The translations under genes and the position numbers were made by a program. Below, in pieces: positions 5,687-6,600 of a DNA stretch of 6,600 bases. The stretch's first letter is position 1; the number at the start of each line of letters is the position of its first letter. The stretch spans positions 1-6,600 of the forward strand of contig JAGOUB010000052.1 in NCBI GenBank assembly GCA_018061525.1, given 5' to 3'. Source of the stretch: Candidatus Peribacteraceae bacterium (GTDB taxonomy: Bacteria > Patescibacteriota > Gracilibacteria > Peribacterales > Peribacteraceae). The notes beneath the pieces were generated by a model, which was not told where the DNA came from, did not search any database, and saw only the letters and a list, made by a program, of their open reading frames with translations.

Positions 5687-6073
5687 ATGCCTGTCTCTTC
5701 CCTCCTCACTTTCCTCTCGGCTGACCCGGCACTGCGCCTGATGCAGGGCCTGTTGCTCGCGCTGGCCGTGCTGGTGGTCTACCTCGTCTTCTTCACGCTC
5801 CGCGACGTCCTGCTGCGCAGCCGCAACTTCGCCTTCCAGCTCTTCAGCATCCTGCTGGTCGCGTTCGTGCCGGTAGTTGGCTTTCTGCTCTACATGCTCA
5901 TCCGCCCGGTGCAGACGCTGGCCGAGCGCCGCCGCGACCGCTGGCTCCGCGATCTGCACGCCGTCCTGCCCGCCACCGAGGTGGTGGTCGTGAAAGAGGA
6001 GAAGAAGGACAAGGACGCGTCCAAGAAGGACAAGGATTCCAAGTCCCACAAGGTCACCACTCGCGCCGCCTAA
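5687..6073 (+). CDS. Small two-helix membrane protein with Lys-rich tail, 128 aa, unknown function
   Basis: Two hydrophobic segments, about 19-37 (MQGLLLALAVLVVYLVFFT) and about 50-72 (FQLFSILLVAFVPVVGFLLYMLI), the second ending in the IRPVQTLAERRRDRWLRD pattern. The layout faintly recalls the N-terminal PLD-nuclease-type membrane hairpin (PVVG..LY..IRP), but no catalytic domain follows. The C-terminus (103-122) is a low-complexity charged tail rich in Lys and Asp (KEEKKDKDASKKDKDSKSHK), probably cytoplasmic and disordered. It starts 15 nt after the Lgt-like gene, with a pyrimidine-rich, Shine-Dalgarno-free leader. Possibly a lineage-specific membrane protein; I cannot assign a function. Confidence 0.8.
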   Translation: MPVSSLLTFLSADPALRLMQGLLLALAVLVVYLVFFTLRDVLLRSRNFAFQLFSILLVAFVPVVGFLLYMLIRPVQTLAERRRDRWLRDLHAVLPATEVVVVKEEKKDKDASKKDKDSKSHKVTTRAA

Positions 6074-6085
6074 TTTCCCCAGCCT

Positions 6086-6490
6086 ATGCCGCTCTTCAGC
6101 TATCTCTTCTGGCCGAACCCGGGCAACGCCCACTACAGCGATCCGAACATGGTGCTGCTCCTGGCCGTGGGTCTGGCGCTCGCCGTCGCCTCGCTCGGTC
6201 TGCGCGCCTGGCGCGCCGGCCTGGCCGACCACCGCATGAAGAAGCTGAGCGGCGGCTGGCAGACGGCTTCGCTGTGGTTCGGAGTGACGCTGCTCTTCCT
6301 TGTGGTGTGCCGCGTGGAGACGATCCAGTTCTTGGCCATGCGCGCCCTTATCTTCATCTGGGGTATCGCTTTCCTGGCCTACGTCGTCTGGCAGGTGCGC
6401 CGCTTCCGCAAGCAGTACTTCCAGATCGTGCCGCGCAAGGCCACCGAGGACGCGCGCGAGAAGTACCTGCCAAAGAAGAAGCACCGCTGA
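6086..6490 (+). CDS. Small three-helix membrane protein, 134 aa, unknown function
   Basis: Three hydrophobic segments: about 21-39, about 60-77 and about 85-103. A basic segment (QVRRFRKQYFQIVPRK, 103-118) and the end DAREKYLPKKKHR follow. The many positive charges suggest a cytoplasmic C-terminus. Short proteins ending in a Lys-rich PKKK tail are common among uncharacterised CPR membrane proteins, from memory and not checked. It begins 12 nt after the 128-residue gene, without a Shine-Dalgarno motif, and ends the likely thrS operon. No enzymatic motif was seen. Confidence 0.78.
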   Translation: MPLFSYLFWPNPGNAHYSDPNMVLLLAVGLALAVASLGLRAWRAGLADHRMKKLSGGWQTASLWFGVTLLFLVVCRVETIQFLAMRALIFIWGIAFLAYVVWQVRRFRKQYFQIVPRKATEDAREKYLPKKKHR

Positions 6491-6518
6491 ACGGCGCGGA
6501 TCGCCTGTGCGAGCCATG

Positions 6519-6561
6519 GTTCACATCCTGTGAACATCCGTTCTATTGACAGTGCCGTCAA
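6519..6561 (+). promoter_or_regulatory. Intergenic inverted repeats with a perfect -35 hexamer
   Basis: Three overlapping or adjacent dyads precede the last gene. GTTCACA-TCC-TGTGAAC (6519-6535) is a perfect 7-bp inverted repeat. GAAC-ATCC-GTTC (6532-6543) shares its GAAC half. TTGAC-AGTGCC-GTCAA (6546-6561) starts with a consensus -35, TTGACA (6546-6551). No good -10 follows at 16-18 nt; the nearest AT-containing hexamer is CATACG (6572-6577) at 20 nt. An operator for a dimeric regulator is plausible; the promoter is incomplete. Confidence 0.4.
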
Positions 6562-6583
6562 AGGAAGAGAGCATACGCCTCCT

Positions 6584-6600
6584 ATGCCTCTCAAGCACTC
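6584..6600 (+). CDS. 5' end of a further gene, possibly ribosomal protein bS20
   Basis: ATG CCT CTC AAG CAC and two further bases, giving MPLKH before the window ends. The opening resembles bS20 N-termini (MPxxKSA...), but five codons cannot prove it. A purine run AAAGGAAGAG (6560-6569) lies 14 nt upstream, too far for a standard Shine-Dalgarno site. The same frame is open upstream to the TGA at 6488, so GTG 6530 is an alternative start giving an 18-residue extension. Confidence 0.3.

Noticed and set aside
6493..6505. Terminator at the end of the thrS operon
   Set aside because: GGCG-CGGAT-CGCC is only a 4-bp stem and no T-run follows.

Overview
The window is GC-rich (roughly 60% by eye) and densely packed, and every complete gene lies on the + strand. 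Gene content, short spacers, several small membrane proteins, a ThrS that lacks the N-terminal TGS domain and start sites mostly without Shine-Dalgarno motifs all suggest a Patescibacteria/CPR-type bacterium, perhaps Peribacteria- or Peregrinibacteria-like. That placement is tentative. UGA is used as a normal stop by most genes, so the UGA=Gly code of Gracilibacteria does not apply.

Layout. (1) 1-843: C-terminal part of an RseP/site-2 protease, cut by the window edge. (2) 818-2260: dnaA, whose start overlaps the protease gene by 26 bp, with no dnaN or rpmH next to it. (3) 2261-2602: a self-contained small unit made of an AT-rich stretch with an extended -10 promoter, a 62-residue single-span membrane protein and a strong intrinsic terminator. 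(4) 2603-2905: a non-coding stretch that turns out to hold a threonine attenuator. It has a sigma70-type promoter, a 15-residue leader peptide with 8 Thr codons, competing hairpins and a GC-rich terminator with six Ts, just before thrS. (5) 2906-6490: thrS, a seven-helix Lgt-family protein with altered catalytic positions, and two small membrane proteins, with 24, 15 and 12 nt between them, so probably one operon. (6) 6491-6600: an intergenic region with inverted repeats and a perfect -35 hexamer, then the first codons of another gene, possibly rpsT.

How it works together. The most interesting element is the thrS leader. Low charged tRNA-Thr should stall the ribosome on the Thr run at 2784-2810. 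This frees 2817-2829 to pair with 2849-2860, disrupting the terminator at 2851-2879 and letting RNA polymerase enter thrS. With enough Thr-tRNA the terminator forms. This is the logic of the classical amino-acid operon attenuators, here placed on an aminoacyl-tRNA synthetase and, through read-through, possibly on three membrane-protein genes. I read the pairings by eye; no folding or database search was run.
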